From JAUUSJ01 sp964439395 (GTDB lineage Bacteria > Bacillota > Clostridia > Lachnospirales > Lachnospiraceae), in contig CAYTNV010000001.1 in the NCBI GenBank assembly GCA_964439395.1, positions 1 to 64,000 on the forward strand: a stretch of 64,000 bases of DNA, written 5' to 3'. The notes beneath the pieces are model-generated. The model was not told the origin of the DNA, did not search any database, and saw only the letters and a program-made list of their open reading frames with translations. The position numbers and the translations under genes were made by a program. Positions within the stretch are counted from its first letter, which is position 1, and every line of letters begins with the position of its first letter. Of the stretch, positions 41,793 to 51,430 are shown piece after piece.

Positions 41793-43091
41793 TTACGAAG
41801 ATTTTTTTAACCATCTATGTAAAAGTAAGATTGAGCGAATTCCCTCATCGAGAAAGAAGGCAAAAAAAATTCCCATAAGTCCCAATGGAAGATATACCCC
41901 CATAAACCATGCAAGTCCTACTCCGATTATCCACATGGAGATAATAGATATAATTACAGGATAGTTTACATCTTTGATGGCGCGAAGAGAGTTTCCGAGA
42001 GTAAGATTTATATTTTTTAGGAACATTGTTATACTTTCCATTACAAGGACCATATATGCTATTTTTAAAATCTGTGGTCGCTGTGTAAATTGTCCAAGTA
42101 AAAATTTTCCAAAAAGAATGAGAGGAATATCGACGATAATGACAGCCAAAGTTCCTTTCTTTATACAGTCAAATGAAGTTTTTCGTGCGCCTTTCATATT
42201 TTTTTCACCAGCCTGTACACCGACCATAATGCCAGCAGCAATAGCAATGGAATTTGGTAGAAGTACCATGAATCTGGAAAGATTCATTCCATAAATTTTG
42301 GCTGCCAGAGTTTGAGCTCCTAAAAGACCAATAATTATAGTAACTGCAAGCTGTGAACATTTATATGAGCAGGATTCACCAGCTGCTGGTATACCTAGAC
42401 GAAGAATTGAAAAAATAGCGGATTTTTCTGGTTTTTGGCGAAGCTGAAATTGCTTATTTTTTAGTAAAAGCAAAAGAGCTATAAGACAGGTGAGGATATT
42501 AGAAATGATGGTTATAAGTGCGACATCTTTGACTGTTCCAAAAACATGAATATATCCTTTTATTACAAGAAAATCTCCTAAAATATTAATTATATTGGTT
42601 ACGACTGAAATAGCAGAGGTAAGGAAAGCTTTTCCGCTGCTGCGATAGATTGCAGTGAGTACCGTAAATAAACAGGAAAATGAAAGACCAATTCCCATAA
42701 TTTGGAGGTAGTCCGTGGCGTAAGGAAGGAGATAGCTGTCAACTCTAAGAGCCTTTAATAGAGCAGTTCTTCCCAAAACAGTTATTATAGAAGTAGAAAA
42801 ACCAATTAATAATGATAGATAAAATGCGGCGGAACATATTTTTTCTTGTTCTTTATTGTCTCTGGCGCCGATTGCCTGAGCGAGTAAAATAGACGTTCCG
42901 GAGGCAATAACTTGGAATAAAAGAAGTAGGATATCTAATAATTGGTTTACGTAACCTATTCCAGCCACTGCGATATCAGAATAGTTACTTAAAACATATG
43001 TATCTGCCAATCCGTACATCATTTGAAAAAAGGATGCAAATGCGATGGGAAGTGCCAAATTCCACAATTTATATTGATACCTGTAATTCAT
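41793..43091 (-). CDS. MATE-family efflux transporter
   Basis: A 432-residue membrane protein with about 12 hydrophobic segments. MATE hallmarks are FQMMYGLADTYVLSNYSDIA near the N terminus, SILLAQAIGARDNKEQEKI in loop 2-3, and the second-half repeat IMVGVQAGEKNMKGARKTSF. It is unlike the other two MATE proteins in the window at sequence level. It exports drugs or metabolites with Na+/H+. It is convergent with deoC and divergent from an AraC regulator that may control it. Confidence 0.9.
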   Translation of the reverse strand: MNYRYQYKLWNLALPIAFASFFQMMYGLADTYVLSNYSDIAVAGIGYVNQLLDILLLLFQVIASGTSILLAQAIGARDNKEQEKICSAAFYLSLLIGFSTSIITVLGRTALLKALRVDSYLLPYATDYLQIMGIGLSFSCLFTVLTAIYRSSGKAFLTSAISVVTNIINILGDFLVIKGYIHVFGTVKDVALITIISNILTCLIALLLLLKNKQFQLRQKPEKSAIFSILRLGIPAAGESCSYKCSQLAVTIIIGLLGAQTLAAKIYGMNLSRFMVLLPNSIAIAAGIMVGVQAGEKNMKGARKTSFDCIKKGTLAVIIVDIPLILFGKFLLGQFTQRPQILKIAYMVLVMESITMFLKNINLTLGNSLRAIKDVNYPVIISIISMWIIGVGLAWFMGVYLPLGLMGIFFAFFLDEGIRSILLLHRWLKKSS

Positions 43092-43332
43092 AATGAAATC
43101 CTCCTTTATTGTTTTGGCTTGGAAGCCTTTAAGAGTATATTTTTGATGATAGTGAGATTATAACGTATTTTATGGAATGTTGATATGGACATTTCAAAGA
43201 TGCAGTATGCCAAATAAAAGCAGTTTGTTATATGGAATGTGATAGAGAAAAAAATATGCTATAATATAATGACAGATATGGGAGAAATGGCAGTATGCTA
43301 GAAATAAATTTTGCGGGCAGGTGAGAATATTT

Positions 43333-44220
43333 ATGATAATGATTTCGGATCTTACAACTACGATTCATGATAAAAAGAATAAGTTTATAAGCTTTCATCA
43401 ATGTGGTATAGAGGATTGTGCACCGAATCATTCCTATGGACCGAGGGTGAAATATCATTGCATTATACATTTTGTGATAGAAGGAAAGGGTCAGGTAATA
43501 ATTAATAAGAAAAAATATGAAGTGCATAAGGGGCAGGCGTTTTTGATTCCCTCCAATGTACGAGCCTATTATATAGCTGATGCTAAAAATCCTTGGAAAT
43601 ATTGTTGGCTGGCTTTTGTAGGCATGGAAGCGGAGAAGTATTGTTGTCGGGTATTTGGTGACGGTATTTTTGTAAAAAATGTTTCGTGTGTGAGGGAAAT
43701 AGAAGTACAGATGCGAAAGCTTATTGGTTGGATTTTCTTTCAGGGAAGAGAAATTAATGATGATAGATTATGTTCAGAGGAGTTTTATATTTATACAGCA
43801 GAAACAATGGCAGAGTCTTTTCGTTTGAACGGAGGGATGTATATGCTTCTTGCTTTGCTTGTACAGGAGAAAGAAAAAGAGAAGATAGCGGTAGATGGAG
43901 TTGGCTATGCAGAAAAAGTGAAAAATTATATAGACAATTATTTTACAGAGATTAACGAGGTTTCAAAAATAGCCCAGATTTTTCACCTTCATCCCAATTA
44001 TCTTACTGCGGTTTTTAAAAAACAATATTTTATCTCACCGAAAAAATATCTTTTAGAAAGAAAGATTTACTATGCTAATCATCTTCTAGTTGAAACAAAT
44101 AATTCTATTCAATATATTGCAGCAGCATGTGGCTTCTCACATCCGTCTGTTTTTGGAAAAGTATATAAACGTTATATGGGAGTTTCGCCAGGAATGTATC
44201 GGGAATTGAACCAGAAATAA
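43333..44220 (+). CDS. AraC-family transcriptional regulator with cupin sensor
   Basis: About 295 residues. ATG 43333 lies 8 nt behind AGGTGA; GTG 43321 is an alternative. The N-terminal half is an AraC cupin (YHCIIHFVIEGKGQVIINKK, KGQAFLIPSNVRAYYIADAK), the C-terminal 100 residues two helix-turn-helices (INEVSKIAQIFHLHPNYLTA and IQYIAAACGFSHPSVFGKVY). Such proteins bind a sugar or related ligand. It is divergent from a MATE gene and convergent with an MFS gene; the target cannot be chosen from sequence alone. Confidence 0.87.
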   Translation: MIMISDLTTTIHDKKNKFISFHQCGIEDCAPNHSYGPRVKYHCIIHFVIEGKGQVIINKKKYEVHKGQAFLIPSNVRAYYIADAKNPWKYCWLAFVGMEAEKYCCRVFGDGIFVKNVSCVREIEVQMRKLIGWIFFQGREINDDRLCSEEFYIYTAETMAESFRLNGGMYMLLALLVQEKEKEKIAVDGVGYAEKVKNYIDNYFTEINEVSKIAQIFHLHPNYLTAVFKKQYFISPKKYLLERKIYYANHLLVETNNSIQYIAAACGFSHPSVFGKVYKRYMGVSPGMYRELNQK

Positions 44221-44241
44221 GCAAATAAAATGGAGTAAAAG

Positions 44242-44282
44242 AAAAAATCACCCTACGAAAAAAGAAGTAGAGTGATTTTTTA
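44242..44282 (+). terminator. Bidirectional terminator
   Basis: AAAAAATCACCCTAC pairs with GTAGAGTGATTTTTT around GAAAAAAGAA; A and T runs on both sides serve the convergent AraC and MFS genes. Confidence 0.85.
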
Positions 44283-44325
44283 GTTTTGGATTATATTTAA
44301 GGAAAAAAATTTGTTTATATAAATT

Positions 44326-45615
44326 TTATAATGGATTTTCACCAAAGATTTTCTTGTGCTGTCCCACTAAGTATAGAGAACTTAAGATAGCAAGTACAGC
44401 AAATACAAGAAGCATGATCATCAATGTATAAACTGCATTTGCCTCACCAGAAGCCTTTGTAAGCTGAGCAGCAATAACAGGGATTAAGTAGGAAGCAGCA
44501 CCCATGAATGTGTAATAAATACCTGTGTTACGTCCTTTAGGTCCTGGATTGAAAATCTGTACAACACCAAGACCTGTCTGCAAGGCACCACCTGATGCGA
44601 AAAAGCCAAGTAAAGCGATCGCAATATAGATAATAGTTACCTGGTGGATGAAAAGTACGCCAGCTAAAGCAACAGCTGTCATAATGGAGTCAATTAAGAC
44701 AACTTTTAATGGATTCCATTTTAGTTTTGCCATCATGATAGCCCAGAAAATAACTGCGCATAGGGAACCTAATGTAAAGATTGTTGTCATACCAGCAGCC
44801 TGCATCTCTGTCAAACCACATTTTGCAAATCCGAAGGCCTTTGTATATTGCTGAGCACCGTACATAATAGCCATGCAAAGAAATGCATAGAACATTACGA
44901 GGAATACGACAAATTTGCTTGGTTTTTGTAGCATTCTAGCTTTTGCAGCCTCAATTTCTGCTGTAGCGGCATCTTTATTTTCTTTTCCATCTGAAGCTTT
45001 TGCAGCTTTCTTTTGCTCGTCATATGGATATTTTGCAATAACTGTGAGAGCGAGACATCCGATAGACATAATAAGTGGAATGATAATATTCGTATGCCAG
45101 TTTCCAGTAGCGGCAATCTTAACAACAAGTAATGGATAAATCATACCAGATAAAGATACGAAAAATTTAATACCGATTAACGCAGCACCAGGAGCTGGTG
45201 GATAAGCTTCCTGCACATTTGGATAACCAGATGCATCCCAGAAACCAGATGTGGCAACACCTGCTAAGAAGGCAGAGATAGAAGCGAGAGTTGCGTTACT
45301 TGTCATAATAAGGATTATAAAGCAAATAACATAGAGAATTGCTCCTCCTACCATTAATTTTTTACGCCCAACGCGGTCAGAAATTTCTCCGCCAATCCAT
45401 ACACTGACAAACTTACCAAAACCTGTCCAAGCGATTGCGGAGCTTACTGCTGCGATACCAGCAGCGTATGCCGCAGAGTTAGGGTCAGACATGTCAAATC
45501 CCCACTGAGTGGCAAAATTAACATTGTTTTGTCCGAGAATCAAAGCCTGAATACCATGTGTCAAATAACATATATATACGGCTATGATAGACAAATAATA
45601 GTTTTTAGTCTTCAT
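44326..45615 (-). CDS. MFS transporter
   Basis: A 429-residue protein with 12 hydrophobic segments and MFS motif A (WIGGEISDRVGRKKLMVGGA). The N terminus YLSIIAVYICYLTHGIQALI and the GFWDASGYPNVQEAYPPAPG loop are distinctive; a charged cytoplasmic loop (KKAAKASDGKENKDAATAEI) sits between helices 6 and 7. It is a proton-coupled transporter of organic solutes, substrate unknown. GGAGGATAA lies before the ATG. The 790-bp stretch upstream up to pepF has no other gene but holds a palindromic repeat element. Confidence 0.88.
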   Translation of the reverse strand: MKTKNYYLSIIAVYICYLTHGIQALILGQNNVNFATQWGFDMSDPNSAAYAAGIAAVSSAIAWTGFGKFVSVWIGGEISDRVGRKKLMVGGAILYVICFIILIMTSNATLASISAFLAGVATSGFWDASGYPNVQEAYPPAPGAALIGIKFFVSLSGMIYPLLVVKIAATGNWHTNIIIPLIMSIGCLALTVIAKYPYDEQKKAAKASDGKENKDAATAEIEAAKARMLQKPSKFVVFLVMFYAFLCMAIMYGAQQYTKAFGFAKCGLTEMQAAGMTTIFTLGSLCAVIFWAIMMAKLKWNPLKVVLIDSIMTAVALAGVLFIHQVTIIYIAIALLGFFASGGALQTGLGVVQIFNPGPKGRNTGIYYTFMGAASYLIPVIAAQLTKASGEANAVYTLMIMLLVFAVLAILSSLYLVGQHKKIFGENPL

Positions 45616-46124
45616 ATTTATCCTCCTTCGTAAGATTAGTGACTTTGTTAATTAAATAATAAACAGTATGTGCTTTAAAGTCTAATTGGTTTCTTTCTTA
45701 CAATTGATTGATATTTTTTATGGTTTTTTATTGTGGAAAATATAGAAGAAAGATAGAATTTTATTCATAATACTAATCATATTTCACATATTTATTTTTC
45801 TATAGAGAGATTTTATTAATATAAGCTAAAAAATATATTGATAAAAATTTAACAATTTAATGGGGCGAATTTAGTCATATTTTTTATTGTTTTTAGAGTA
45901 AAAAATAGTATATAAAGACTAATAGATATCAGAGGGAATAGATATTTTTTGGACTTGCACGCTTTATTTGATATGTTATAATGAGTTTGATAAGATATGT
46001 TGAGAAATTTTGGGTTCTATGGGTAATAAAAGGTATTGATATAAAATGAAATGAATAAACTAAAATAATAAAAGAAAATAATAAAAGAAAATAATGATAG
46101 TATCGGCTAAATATTATCAAAATC

Positions 46125-46390
46125 TATACTTTGTGAAACAGTGGGGAGAGACGCCGAGAGAGCAAGCAGGTATCTGCTCCGCAAACACGTTCGTTCCCAC
46201 GATTTTTCGACATACGCTGATTTATGCTGCTTTCGTGAAACTCGCTCCGCTCAGACAATCACTACAGCAGCAAAGCTAAGTATATCGAAAAATCGCGGGA
46301 ACGCAACATGTTGGAAAGGGAAAGAACGGTCTTTTGACTGGTGGCGTCTCTTTCCAAAAAAATTCTAATTTATTTGTTTCACAAAGTATA
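46125..46390. repeat. 266-bp palindromic MITE-like element with 16-bp perfect terminal inverted repeats
   Basis: TATACTTTGTGAAACA at 46125-46140 is repeated in reverse complement at 46375-46390. Inner arms also pair: GAGACGCC with GGCGTCTC, and TTCCCACGATTTTTCGA with TCGAAAAATCGCGGGAA. The whole unit can therefore fold into one long imperfect hairpin. It encodes no plausible protein. The same ends occur at 11.16 kb and, in altered form, at 13.3 and 55.2 kb. It ends 12 bp before the pepF ribosome binding site. Confidence 0.7.
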
Positions 46391-46417
46391 AAATAATAAA
46401 AAGATGAGGTGACTAAA

Positions 46418-48220
46418 ATGAGTAATACAGTAACACTGCCAAAGCGAGAAGAAGTAAAACAACAACATAAGTGGAAAATCGAAGACTTATATTTAAATGA
46501 CGGTTTATGGGAGAAAGATTTTGAAAGCCTAAAAGAAAAAATGGAAGCTTTTCCTAAATATCAGGGAACAATGGGAGAAAGTGCGAAAAATCTTTATCAG
46601 ATTTTAAAAGCTCAAGATGAGATTAATATGCAGCTTGAAAATGTATATGTCTATGCAAGTCAGAAAAATCATGAGGATATGGGAAACGGAACTTATCAGC
46701 AGCTTTTTGGACGTGCACAATCTTTGATGGTACAGATTTCAGATGCATTATCTTTTATGGAGCCAGAACTTTTGACAATTCCAGAAGAAAGAATCAAAAT
46801 ATTTATGGAGGAAGAGCCAGGTTTAAAACTTTATGAGAGATATATTACTGAAAAATTCCGTGAGAAGGAGCATATTTTATCGGAAGAGATGGAGGCTGTT
46901 TTGGCCAAAGTATCTGAGATTGGACAGGCTCCAGAAAATATTTTTCAGATGTTTAATAATGCAGATATTAATTTTGGAATGGTACATGATGAGGATGGAA
47001 AGGAAGTCCAGCTCACTCACGGACGCTATGTGCATTTTTTAGAGAGTCATAATCAGGATGTGAGAAAAGAGGCGTTTTTGGCGATGTATAGGCAGTATGA
47101 AGCGCATAAAAATACATTGGCAGCGACTTATCAGGCAAATGTGCAGCAGGCGCTTTTTTTTGCTAAGATGAGAAAATATAATTCTTCCAGAGAGGCTGCG
47201 CTTGATGCGAGTCGTATTCCAGTTTCTGTCTATGATAAATTAATTGATGCGGTACATGAAAATATGTCAAAAATGTACGAGTATGTCGCTCTCAGAAAGA
47301 AAATATTGGGACTCGATAAGCTTCATATGTACGATGTCTATGTTCCACTTGTGGAGCAGGTAGAGAAAAAATATAGTTTTGAGGAGGCAAAAGAAATTGT
47401 AAAGGCTGGTCTTGCACCACTTGGAGAAGATTATCTTGCAATTTTGCAGGAGGGCTTTGACAATGGATGGATTGACATATACGAGAATCAGGGAAAGAGA
47501 AGTGGGGCCTACTCATGGGGTGCGTATGGAACTCATCCTTATGTTTTACTCAATTATAATGGAAGTCTAAATCATGTATTTACTCTGGCGCATGAAATGG
47601 GACATTCTATTCACAGCTATTATTCAGATGAGGCGCAGCCATATCCGTATGCAGGATATCGCATTTTTGTGGCTGAGGTAGCATCTACTTGTAATGAGGC
47701 ACTTCTCATTCACTATTTATTGGAGCATGCAAAAGATGATGCTGAAAAAGCTTATTTAATTAATTATTTCTTAGAACAATTTAAGGGAACAATCTATCGT
47801 CAGACAATGTTTGCGGAGTTTGAAAAGATTACACATGAGAAAGTACAGCGAGGAGAGAGTTTGACGGCAGATAATTTATGTGAGATTTATTATGATCTAA
47901 ATAAGCTCTATTTTGGAGAAGAGATGGTTAGTGACGAGCAGATTGCGATGGAATGGAGTAGAATTCCTCATTTTTATAGTCCGTTTTATGTATATCAGTA
48001 TGCGACTGGATTTTCCGCAGCGATTGCAATTAGCAGCAAGATTTTAGCTGGCGAGGAGGGAATTGTGGAGAAATATAAGAAGTTTTTGAGCGGTGGCTCA
48101 AGTATGGATTGTATTGACTTATTGAAGATTTGCGGTGTAGATATGACGAGTGAGGAGCCGGTCAATGAGGCTCTTAGAGTGTTTGGGGATTATATAGAGA
48201 TGATGAAGAAATATATTTAA
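46418..48220 (+). CDS. pepF: Oligoendopeptidase F (M3B metallopeptidase)
   Basis: A 600-residue cytoplasmic zinc peptidase that degrades peptides of about 7-17 residues. The zinc site is FTLAHEMGHSIHSYYSDEAQ (HExxH) with the third ligand Glu about 25 residues later in FVAEVASTCNEALL. C-terminal RIPHFYSPFYVYQYATGFSA is the substrate-binding Tyr loop of the family. Start ATG 46418 follows GAGGTGA; an in-frame GTG at 46409 is less likely. It is preceded directly by a palindromic repeat and followed 27 nt later by a HAD phosphatase. Confidence 0.95.
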   Translation: MSNTVTLPKREEVKQQHKWKIEDLYLNDGLWEKDFESLKEKMEAFPKYQGTMGESAKNLYQILKAQDEINMQLENVYVYASQKNHEDMGNGTYQQLFGRAQSLMVQISDALSFMEPELLTIPEERIKIFMEEEPGLKLYERYITEKFREKEHILSEEMEAVLAKVSEIGQAPENIFQMFNNADINFGMVHDEDGKEVQLTHGRYVHFLESHNQDVRKEAFLAMYRQYEAHKNTLAATYQANVQQALFFAKMRKYNSSREAALDASRIPVSVYDKLIDAVHENMSKMYEYVALRKKILGLDKLHMYDVYVPLVEQVEKKYSFEEAKEIVKAGLAPLGEDYLAILQEGFDNGWIDIYENQGKRSGAYSWGAYGTHPYVLLNYNGSLNHVFTLAHEMGHSIHSYYSDEAQPYPYAGYRIFVAEVASTCNEALLIHYLLEHAKDDAEKAYLINYFLEQFKGTIYRQTMFAEFEKITHEKVQRGESLTADNLCEIYYDLNKLYFGEEMVSDEQIAMEWSRIPHFYSPFYVYQYATGFSAAIAISSKILAGEEGIVEKYKKFLSGGSSMDCIDLLKICGVDMTSEEPVNEALRVFGDYIEMMKKYI

Positions 48221-48247
48221 AAGAAACAATAGGAGAAAGAAAAATTT

Positions 48248-48949
48248 ATGAAGGCAATATTATTTGACGTTGACGATACATTATATGATCAGGCACAGCC
48301 TACAGCGGAAGCTTATCACTTGATTTCACAGAAGCCAATAGATATGGGAGAGCTTCTTTTGATAAACACAAAATATAGTTGTGTTTTATTTGAAAAGGCA
48401 CGTCGTCAGGAGGCACCAATGAAACAACTTTATATAGAGCGTGCAAAAAATAATATGAGTGAATTTGGAATTACGATTTCAGACGAGGAAGCAGAACTTT
48501 ATCAAGAGCGATATGTACAGGCGCAAAAAGAAATTCATGTGAGTGAAACAATAAAAAAACTTTTAGATTTTTGCGTGGAAAAGGAGATTTTTCTAGGTAT
48601 TATTACAAATGGACTTTCTGATCATCAAAGAGAAAAAATAGATACTTTAAAATTGGACAGATGGATTAAAAAAGAGCATATGCTTGTGTCAAGCGACGTT
48701 GGAGTAGAAAAACCAGATAGAAGGATTTTTGATTGGGCGAAGGAGCATATGGGACTCGAAAAAGTAGCTCCAGAGGATATTTTATATATAGGGGATTCTT
48801 TTGAGAAGGATGTGGCAGGAGCGAAGGGAGCAGGATGGAAGGCAGTATGGTATAATCGTCGAAATATGACGCCAACCTGCGAAAATATTATTCCAGACTA
48901 TATTGTAAAGACAGATGAGGAGTTATTTGATTTAATAAAGTCTCTATAG
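48248..48949 (+). CDS. HAD-superfamily hydrolase (YjjG/pyrimidine 5'-nucleotidase-like)
   Basis: A 233-residue phosphatase. Motif I is LFDVDDTLYDQAQPT, motif II GIITNGLSDHQREKI, motif III Lys in VGVEKPDRRIFDWA and motif IV ILYIGDSFEKDVAGAKGAGW. The D-x-D-D-T start and the helical C1 cap are typical of YjjG-type nucleotidases. AGGAGAAAG precedes the ATG; probably co-transcribed with pepF. The substrate is inferred. Confidence 0.87.
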   Translation: MKAILFDVDDTLYDQAQPTAEAYHLISQKPIDMGELLLINTKYSCVLFEKARRQEAPMKQLYIERAKNNMSEFGITISDEEAELYQERYVQAQKEIHVSETIKKLLDFCVEKEIFLGIITNGLSDHQREKIDTLKLDRWIKKEHMLVSSDVGVEKPDRRIFDWAKEHMGLEKVAPEDILYIGDSFEKDVAGAKGAGWKAVWYNRRNMTPTCENIIPDYIVKTDEELFDLIKSL

Positions 48950-49092
48950 CTGTGAAAATATTAAATTGGAACATATTTTGAGAGAACTTCTCAAATGTAT
49001 TTACGGCGCACTTGGTAAAAAAACAAAAAAATTGTCGATAGAGAATAGCATTAGTATTGGTCAAAAGATTTTCTTATTAATGAAAAAATAGG

Positions 49093-49107
49093 ATTGGATT
49101 ACACAAT
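49093..49107. promoter_or_regulatory. Degenerate upstream copy of the lct operator
   Basis: ATTGGATTACACAAT keeps one perfect half of the ATTGGATnnTCCAAT palindrome. It lies about 150 bp upstream of the main operator at 49244. Confidence 0.35.
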
Positions 49108-49203
49108 ATGCCAAGAGTGTAAAAAAGTTATTAGTTAAAATGCATAGTTATGACAAAAATTTAACAAAAAAAACCTGAAAAACGCTGAAAAATAGGATGG
49201 CTG

Positions 49204-49258
49204 TTGACGTAAAATTGTTTAGTATATATAATATAAGCATAGTATTGGATTGTCCAAT
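49204..49258 (+). promoter_or_regulatory. lctP1 promoter with operator ATTGGATTGTCCAAT
   Basis: TTGACG (49204-49209), 17 nt, TATAAT (49227-49232), then the perfect palindrome ATTGGATTGTCCAAT (49244-49258) right after the predicted start. The lctP2 promoter repeats this layout, so the site is probably the binding site of the FadR-type regulator encoded at 60354. Confidence 0.7.
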
Positions 49259-49312
49259 AAAAAGAAAATGCATTTTCAAAATGAAAACATACTAATCTGA
49301 GATATGGCTCTT

Positions 49313-49465
49313 TCAAAAAATGAATATGTAGCTACGCTGCAAATCTGATTCCATGTCTTTTGGGTGGGCGAAGTCTGCATGAGATATTATATCCATTTGG
49401 ATATAATGTGTTTCGCTTCCTTCGAGCAGGTATCTAGCTTACGCTGATATAATAAATTGGATGAG
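49313..49465. repeat. Palindrome-rich leader before lctP1
   Basis: ATTATATCC-ATTT-GGATATAAT (49386-49407) is perfect, and flanking parts (GCGAA, GGCTC/GAGCC) pair further out. GCAGGTATCTAGCTTACGCT shares words with the repeat at 46125-46390, so it may be a diverged relative. It lies in the lctP1 5' untranslated region. Confidence 0.4.
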
Positions 49466-49485
49466 CCAAATAGGAGGTACTAATA

Positions 49486-51033
49486 TTGTTATTTTTAAAA
49501 TTTATACTCGCAATGTTGCCGATTATCTGGCTGATTGTGGCGTTAAGTGTCCTAAAGATAGCAGGGCATAAGGCATGTGTTATTACTTTACTTGTTACGG
49601 CAGTGCTTGCTATTGGATACTGGAAATTAAGCCCTATCAATGCCTTGACAGCCACAGTAGAGGGAGCTTTAAATGCACTATGGCCCATTTGTCTTGTTAT
49701 TATAGCAGCTCTATTTACATATAATTTATGTCTCGAGACAGGAGCTATGGAAGTTATAAAAAAAATGCTTGCTGGCATGTCAAGAGATAAGAGAGTACTT
49801 CTCTTAATTATCGGCTGGGGATTTGGAAATTTTATGGAGGGAATGGCTGGATTTGGAACAGCAGTTGCAATTCCTGCATCCATGTTGGCGGGAATTGGAC
49901 TAGACCCATTTCGAGCAGTAGTAGGCTGTCTTGTTGTAAACTCTACTCCGACAGCTTTTGGTTCCGTCGGAGTTCCAACTGTCACGCTTGCCTCTGTCAC
50001 AGGACTCGATGTTCTCACACTTTCTGGAAGAGCTGCGTTGATTCAATGTTTCCTCACTCTTTTATCACCATTTTTAATGGTTTGTATTTACGGAAAAGGC
50101 GTGAAGGCGTTAAAGGGAATGATTCCAATTACGTTGGTTGCATCGATTTCTTTTGTGGCACCATGGTTTGTGGCAGCGAATGTAATTGGCTGCGAATTGC
50201 CAAATATTATTGGGGCAATAATTTCCCTTGTTTGTATGATTGTGGCGGCAAAGGTATTTAATAAGGAGCCAGACCCAGAGTATGAGATTGAGCTCGATGA
50301 TAGGGGAGAGAAAGATGATGGTCTATCCGCAAGAGAAGGGCTTATTGCTTGGAGTTCTTTTATTTTAATCTTTGTATTACTTATGTTAACTTCTAATTTA
50401 TGCCCTCCAATTCACAATGCAATTGCGGGTATTAAAAGTAATATCATTGTGTATGCGGGAGAAAATCCAAATACACTTAGTTTTAGTTGGATTAATACAC
50501 CTGGAGTTATTATTTTTATCGCAGCTATTATCGGAGGATTTATCCAGAGGGCAAGTATAGCGACGATGGCGCAAGTTTTGGGTGAGACATTGAAGAAATA
50601 TTGGAAGACGATTCTCACAATCTGTTCTGTTATGGGAACAGCTAAGATTATGGGATATAGTGGTATGATTTCTGATATCGCACAATTTTTAGTAATTGCG
50701 GCTGGGGCTTTTTATCCACTTATTTCTCCGTTAATTGGAGCACTTGGAGGATTTGTGACGGGATCTGGTACTTCTACTTGTGTACTTTTTGGTGCACTTC
50801 AAAAAGAGACAGCGGATTCTCTCGGGCTTAATTCGACTTGGATAGCGGCGGCGAATGTTATGGGAGCAGGCATTGGAAAAATGATTTCTCCACAGGGAAT
50901 CGCCATCGGAGCAGGGGCAATTAATGCCATTGGCTCCGAGAGTAAGATTTTGAGTGCAGTTGTGAAATATTTCTTGCTCTACGCAGTTGTGGGAGGTATT
51001 ATTTGCTATGCTGGTTCTATCATAGGACTATAA
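49486..51033 (+). CDS. lctP: L-lactate permease LctP, copy 1
   Basis: A 515-residue transporter of the lactate permease family (about 13-14 hydrophobic segments), importing lactate with protons. It starts at TTG 49486 behind AGGAGG. Signatures: LLIIGWGFGNFMEGMAGFGT, STPTAFGSVGVPTVTLASVT, FVTGSGTSTCVLFGALQKET and GIGKMISPQGIAIGAGAINA. It is about 80% similar by eye to the second copy at 51711, which also uses TTG. It is separated from that copy by a very stable hairpin and a new promoter, so the two are made independently. Confidence 0.93.
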   Translation: MLFLKFILAMLPIIWLIVALSVLKIAGHKACVITLLVTAVLAIGYWKLSPINALTATVEGALNALWPICLVIIAALFTYNLCLETGAMEVIKKMLAGMSRDKRVLLLIIGWGFGNFMEGMAGFGTAVAIPASMLAGIGLDPFRAVVGCLVVNSTPTAFGSVGVPTVTLASVTGLDVLTLSGRAALIQCFLTLLSPFLMVCIYGKGVKALKGMIPITLVASISFVAPWFVAANVIGCELPNIIGAIISLVCMIVAAKVFNKEPDPEYEIELDDRGEKDDGLSAREGLIAWSSFILIFVLLMLTSNLCPPIHNAIAGIKSNIIVYAGENPNTLSFSWINTPGVIIFIAAIIGGFIQRASIATMAQVLGETLKKYWKTILTICSVMGTAKIMGYSGMISDIAQFLVIAAGAFYPLISPLIGALGGFVTGSGTSTCVLFGALQKETADSLGLNSTWIAAANVMGAGIGKMISPQGIAIGAGAINAIGSESKILSAVVKYFLLYAVVGGIICYAGSIIGL

Positions 51034-51039
51034 AAATAT

Positions 51040-51137
51040 AAAAAAGGACCCTTCCCATTTATGAGACAACCTCCGATTGTTAGATTAAAAATTTAGCAAT
51101 CGGAGGTTGTCTCATAAATGGGAAGGGTCCTTTTTTT
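51040..51137 (+). terminator. Very long perfect hairpin terminator after lctP1
   Basis: A perfect 40-bp stem (51040-51079 with 51097-51136; outer part AAAAAAGGACCCTTCCCATT) with a 17-nt loop and flanking A/T runs. It acts as a terminator, but the stem is two to three times longer than needed; the A/T ends make it bidirectional. Confidence 0.85.
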
Positions 51138-51293
51138 ATTAATAAAATTGTTTGAAAACTTTAAAATTATTTTCCTATATGTATAGAAAAAACAGATATA
51201 AAACTAGAATTGCAATTTTTTTAAAAAGAATGAAAAAGAATAGATTATTCTGATAAGTAAAATATTATTATAAAAAAAACAGAAAAGAATAAG

Positions 51294-51308
51294 ATTGGAT
51301 AATCCAAT
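51294..51308. promoter_or_regulatory. Upstream lct operator ATTGGATAATCCAAT
   Basis: A perfect 15-bp palindrome of the lct family, 122 bp upstream of the promoter-proximal site at 51416, a spacing that could permit looping. Confidence 0.65.
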
Positions 51309-51374
51309 ATTATGGAAATTGCACAAAAAATATGGAGAAAAAACTGTAAAATTGCTGAAAAAAAATAAACAGGA

Positions 51375-51430
51375 TTGACGTTTTATAGTAAAGTATGTAT
51401 AATAAAACCATATTAATTGGGTGACCCATT
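51375..51430 (+). promoter_or_regulatory. lctP2 promoter with operator ATTGGGTGACCCATT
   Basis: TTGACG (51375-51380), 17 nt, TATAAT (51398-51403), then ATTGGGTGACCCATT (51416-51430) at the same place as in the lctP1 promoter. Consensus of the sites is ATTGGrTnryCCAwT. A fourth, weaker copy (ATTGCGTAATCCAAT) is at 51639-51653 in the leader. Confidence 0.7.

Noticed and set aside
46094..46368. Short plus-strand open frames before pepF
   Set aside because: They lie in the palindromic repeat element and are explained by its structure.
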